In this document: piece after piece, positions 6,782 to 8,917 of the stretch
Numbering within the stretch: position 1 is the stretch's first letter
Layout: each line of letters opens with the position of its first letter
From: Planctomycetota bacterium
Lineage (GTDB): Bacteria > Planctomycetota > Planctomycetia > Gemmatales > Gemmataceae
DNA length: 8,917 nt
Direction of reading: 5' to 3'
NCBI GenBank assembly: GCA_016200155.1
Contig: JACQFG010000339.1
Location: 1-8,917, forward strand
Translations under genes and position numbers: made by a program
Notes under the pieces: model-generated
Databases searched by the model: none
Told to the model about the DNA's origin: nothing
What the model saw: the letters and a program-made list of their open reading frames with translations, nothing else

Positions 6782-7108
6782 GTTCCGTCCCATCGATTGG
6801 CGGCCGGCGAAGATAACGCCATCCTCGTGACGGCATTCTTTCGCCTGCTTCATCATCGTCCAGTCGGCTGCCGTGAATTGTCAAGGACCGCGCCGGAATA
6901 CCGATCGGCGCCAAGGCGGCGCAGTAGCAAAACGCAAAACGCGCAAAATGAGCGTGGGTGTTTCAAGGTGCAGCGGAGCACAAAATACCAAGAAAATCGA
7001 CGTGGAAAGGGTCAAGTTCACGGCGCGAATGACCGAACTCGGGCGCAAACAATGGCAGAAAAATGCGGGGCAGAAAAATAAGACGTGTTGTGATTCATTT
7101 TTCTGCCA
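6782..7108. other. Long intergenic region between tsaD and the secreted-protein gene
   Basis: No convincing gene is present in these roughly 330 bases. The stretch contains a short CGCAAAA-type direct repeat (6927-6950), an isolated perfect TTGACA on the minus strand (6884-6879) without a good -10, and the inverted repeat near the tsaD stop listed separately. Short plus-strand frames here are Arg/Lys-rich, have no recognisable domain, and run into the tsaD end. Confidence 0.6.
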
Positions 7109-7109
7109 T
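7052..7109. repeat. Inverted repeat with a duplicated arm at the 3' end of tsaD
   Basis: ATGGCAGAAAAATG (7052-7065) is the exact reverse complement of CATTTTTCTGCCAT (7096-7109). A second copy of the core GGCAGAAAAAT lies at 7069-7079. In tsaD mRNA sense, one 5' arm starting at the stop codon can pair with either of two 3' arms (loops of about 16 or 30 bases). It may act as a terminator or transcript-end hairpin, although no free U-tract follows, or it may be a small mobile-type repeat. Confidence 0.7.
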
Positions 7110-8128
7110 CAATTTTTTCCATGATACGTCGGCACCGCATCGAGGTCGAATGGCGCGAATAGTTGCCGGCGCCACTTCTCGACGGCGACGGCCGCCATCG
7201 CCGCGTTGTCGGTACACAACGTCGGCGGCGGGATGAACAGCTCGATGCGTTCACGCTGCGCCATGGCTTCCAGCGCGGCCCGCAGGGCGCGATTCGCCGA
7301 CACGCCGCCGCCGACCGCGAGCCGCTTCTCGTTCGTGCGTCGTAGCGCTTGCCGGCATTTGGCGACGAGCACATCGATGACGGCCTGCTGGAAGCTGGCG
7401 GCGAGGTTCGCCCGTTTCGGTCCCGGTTCGGGCAGCGGTCCCTTGGTGAGGCCGTGACCGAACAACGCGTAGCGCACCGCCGTCTTCAAGCCGCTGAAGC
7501 TGAACTCGAGGCGGTCTTCGTGGATGAAGGAGCGAGCAAACGCATGGGCCTTCGGATCGCCGGACGCCGCCTCGCGTTCGACGGCCGGCCCGCCGGGGAA
7601 GCCGAGGCCGAGGATGGCGGCGACCTTGTCGAACGCTTCGCCGGCCGCGTCGTCGATGGTGCCGCCCAGCAGGTCAAAATCGAGCGGCGTCTTGCAATGG
7701 AACAGCGACGTGTGCCCGCCGCTGACGACCAGGCCCACGCACGGGAAGATGTCGCGCCCCGCCGCCATGCGCGCTGCGAAGATGTGCGCCTCGATATGGT
7801 TCGCGTTGAGCAACGGCACGTCGAGCGTCAAAGCGAGCATCTTCGCCGCGCTGACGCCGACGAGCAAGGCGCCAACGAGGCCCGGCGCGTTCATGACGAC
7901 GACGGCCCCGATTTCGGCGAGCGTGAGGTTCGCTTGCCGCAATGCTTCGTCCATCGTGGGCAGCAGTTGCTGCAGATGTGCTCGCGCCGCCACTTCGGGA
8001 ACGACGCCGCCGAAGCGCGCGTGCAGATCGGTTTGCGAGGCGACGACGTTGGCGAGGATGCGCAGGTCGTCGGTGAAGATCGCGACGGCGGTTTCGTCAC
8101 AGGAGGTTTCGATGGCGAGGAAGTTCAT
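7109..8128 (-). CDS. tsaD: tRNA N6-adenosine threonylcarbamoyltransferase TsaD
   Basis: TsaD transfers the threonylcarbamoyl group made by TsaC to A37 of ANN-decoding tRNAs, in complex with TsaB and TsaE; it is nearly universal. The 339-residue protein is full length. ASKHA/Kae1 motifs are all present: LAIETSCDETAVAI at the N terminus, APGLVGALLVG (81-91), the metal-binding HIEAH (H111, H115), SGGHT (136-140), DDAAGEAFDKVAAILGLGFPGGP (159-181), VGGGVSANRALR (272-283) and DNAAMAA with metal ligand D307. The open frame extends to 8329, but those extra residues are translated repeat sequence, so the ATG at 8128 is the start. The upstream gene on the same strand is a RAYT transposase, and the space between them is filled with REP palindromes. 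Confidence 0.97.
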   Translation of the reverse strand: MNFLAIETSCDETAVAIFTDDLRILANVVASQTDLHARFGGVVPEVAARAHLQQLLPTMDEALRQANLTLAEIGAVVVMNAPGLVGALLVGVSAAKMLALTLDVPLLNANHIEAHIFAARMAAGRDIFPCVGLVVSGGHTSLFHCKTPLDFDLLGGTIDDAAGEAFDKVAAILGLGFPGGPAVEREAASGDPKAHAFARSFIHEDRLEFSFSGLKTAVRYALFGHGLTKGPLPEPGPKRANLAASFQQAVIDVLVAKCRQALRRTNEKRLAVGGGVSANRALRAALEAMAQRERIELFIPPPTLCTDNAAMAAVAVEKWRRQLFAPFDLDAVPTYHGKN

Positions 8129-8132
8129 GTCT

Positions 8133-8157
8133 GTGGAGCAAGCCTCCGAGCTTGCTC
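8133..8157 (+). repeat. REP element copy 1 (GTGG-headed palindrome)
   Basis: GTGG followed by arms GAGCAAGC and GCTTGCTC around loop CTCCGA, sharing its first G with the tetranucleotide. It begins 4 bases upstream of the tsaD start codon and has the REP layout: a short GTGG/GTAG head at the foot of an imperfect palindrome. Confidence 0.85.
8143..8147 (-). promoter_or_regulatory. Shine-Dalgarno-like GGAGG inside the REP preceding tsaD
   Basis: On the minus strand the loop and first stem base of the REP hairpin read GGAGG, 14 bases before the tsaD ATG. That is the only strong Shine-Dalgarno-like sequence near this start. The spacing is longer than usual, so use of this site is inference. Confidence 0.35.
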
Positions 8158-8197
8158 TTTCCATCCGGGCGTGATCGGAAACGTACTCTGTCCGTCC

Positions 8198-8222
8198 GGG
8201 CAAGCTCGGAGGCTTGCCCCAC
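8198..8222 (-). repeat. REP element copy 2, inverted
   Basis: Read on the minus strand this copy is GTGG, then GGCAAGC, loop CTCCGA, GCTTGCC. It matches copy 1 at 23 of 25 positions; the two differences (A to G and T to C) are compensatory and preserve the stem. Compensatory change is evidence of selection on the hairpin rather than chance similarity. Confidence 0.85.
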
Positions 8223-8230
8223 CGCCCGTT

Positions 8231-8256
8231 GTGGAGCAAGCCTCCGAGCTTGCTCC
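8231..8256 (+). repeat. REP element copy 3
   Basis: This copy is identical to copy 1 over 25 bases, plus one C that extends the stem to 9 bp (GGAGCAAGC with GCTTGCTCC). It ends 3 bases before the RAYT stop codon at 8260 and is separated from copy 2 by 8 bases (8223-8230). Confidence 0.85.
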
Positions 8257-8259
8257 TAT

Positions 8260-8916
8260 TTACCGCCGCAAAGGTTCCCCAGGTTCCAGTCCAACTTTCT
8301 TCCGATACCATGCCGACGAAAACAGCCAATCCTCGGGCGACGTCACCAGCCCCGCTTTCACTGGATTGCCTTCGACATAAAGCAGGATGCGTCCCAGCTC
8401 CTCCGCATCACGGATCCAATGATCGTACGATTCGTGCTGCCAAAAGGTCCCGTGGCGTCCTAGTTTTCGATTGCACTCCACGCCGGTGAACTGATTACAG
8501 CTCTTGCAAATGCGTTCGCGCGGCGTCGCCGTTCCTTCCAGGGTCTCAACCCATTCCTCCCGCGGCCGAAATACCCAGTGGAGGTGGCTCGGCATCACGA
8601 CAAAACCGAGCAGATCGTAGCGCTGGCCCGCAAAGAAAAAAAGCGCCTCAACAACGATGCCGGCCAACTCCGGCGCTTGCAGCCAGCGAACCGCCGGCGC
8701 CTCGTCGAGCCACCGATCCGCGCGGGCAAAGGTCAACTTCCAACGCTGCCGCGCCGCCTCCTCGGCGCTGACCCCGGTCGGCCGAGGCTGTTTTTCCAGT
8801 TCCTTCCGATAACCGTCGATATCGAGGAGACCCTGAGCGGGAATGCTGCCGTCCAAACAGGTGGTGACAAAATACGCCGCCCCCGGCACATCCCAATGCG
8901 GCAACCGCCGCCGCCG
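8260..8916 (-). CDS. REP-associated tyrosine transposase (RAYT), 5' end outside the window
   Basis: This is a Y1 HUH single-strand DNA transposase of the IS200-like RAYT group, proposed to cut and move REP/REPIN elements. Landmarks: an N-terminal RRRRLPHWDVPGAAYFVT typical of these proteins; the HUH pair in VVMPSHLHWVF; then FWQHESYDHWIRDAEELGRILLYVEGNPVKAGLV, where the Tyr before NPVKAG corresponds to the nucleophile of E. coli RayT (Tyr115); and a C-terminal W-x-F-S-S-A-W-Y. Both catalytic motifs are intact, so it could be active. The first possible start inside the window is a TTG at 8904, but the frame stays open through four Arg codons to the edge. The true start is therefore probably just outside. 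Cognate REPs begin 3 bases past its stop, and tsaD follows on the same strand. Confidence 0.9.
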   Translation of the reverse strand, partial: RRRRLPHWDVPGAAYFVTTCLDGSIPAQGLLDIDGYRKELEKQPRPTGVSAEEAARQRWKLTFARADRWLDEAPAVRWLQAPELAGIVVEALFFFAGQRYDLLGFVVMPSHLHWVFRPREEWVETLEGTATPRERICKSCNQFTGVECNRKLGRHGTFWQHESYDHWIRDAEELGRILLYVEGNPVKAGLVTSPEDWLFSSAWYRKKVGLEPGEPLRR

Positions 8917-8917
8917 A

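Larger units (their letters stand above)
8133..8222. repeat. REPIN-like pair of inverted REPs
   Basis: Copies 1 and 2 stand in inverted orientation with their GTGG heads at the outer ends and a 40-base spacer, 90 bases in total. This matches the known REPIN form (two REPs plus spacer), the usual unit mobilised by RAYT. The whole unit can fold into one long hairpin. A near-direct repeat in the spacer region (TCCATCCGGGC at 8160 and TCCGTCCGGGC at 8191) is also visible. Confidence 0.7.

Noticed and set aside
6852..6884. Possible promoter for the secreted-protein gene
   Set aside because: A perfect TTGACA is present on the minus strand, but the best -10 at acceptable spacing matches only 3 of 6; GATGAT matches 4 of 6 but needs a 21-base spacer.
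6873..7124. Small plus-strand frame in the intergenic region
   Set aside because: No Shine-Dalgarno, no recognisable domain, low-complexity Lys/Arg content, and it crosses an inverted repeat into the tsaD 3' end.
8133..8256. CRISPR-like repeat array
   Set aside because: There are only three copies, one is inverted, spacers are 40 and 8 bases, and no cas gene is visible; the REP/RAYT explanation fits better.
8129..8329. N-terminal extension of TsaD
   Set aside because: The added residues are translated REP palindromes and the end of the RAYT gene; TsaD proteins begin at the FLAIETSCDET motif.
8260..8917. A full IS200/IS605 insertion sequence
   Set aside because: No TnpB or typical IS ends are seen, and the protein matches the RAYT subgroup (NPVKAGL motif) with flanking REPs; RAYTs are usually single-copy and not IS-bounded.

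Overview
This is a GC-rich bacterial window. Its style points to a planctomycete: an oxidoreductase-type Tat signal on a TIM-barrel amidohydrolase, a paired zinc-ribbon protein, a Pro/Tyr/Cys-rich secreted protein, wide intergenic gaps and intergenic palindromes. That placement is inference from gene style, because no rRNA or marker phylogeny is available. Nearly all genes are on the minus strand; only the zinc-ribbon gene at 4036-4641 is on the plus strand.

Right-to-left along the minus strand, the left half (104-3855) is a histidine-biosynthesis operon, hisD - antitoxin - PIN toxin - hisC - hisB. hisD makes histidine from histidinol, hisC transaminates imidazole-acetol phosphate, and hisB dehydrates imidazole-glycerol phosphate. 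A complete type II toxin-antitoxin pair of the VapBC kind sits between hisD and hisC. It has its own strong Shine-Dalgarno but little room for a promoter. A sigma70-like promoter precedes hisD. The plus-strand zinc-ribbon gene diverges from it and converges on a Nudix gene.

The middle (4658-6137) holds a two-gene unit: a Tat-exported amidohydrolase followed by a Nudix hydrolase whose start overlaps its stop (ATGA). Its likely promoter is built inside a run of AATTGCT-like heptads. A clear rho-independent terminator for the preceding gene lies just upstream. That gene (6227-6781) encodes a small secreted low-complexity protein.

The right part (7109-8917) holds tsaD, the universal tRNA t6A transferase gene, and a REP-associated tyrosine transposase (RAYT) that runs off the right edge. 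The roughly 125 bases between them carry three copies of a GTGG-headed palindrome, two of them as an inverted REPIN-like pair. This is the best candidate for an interesting system: a RAYT with its cognate REP elements. One REP abuts the tsaD start codon and carries the most obvious Shine-Dalgarno-like sequence upstream of tsaD.
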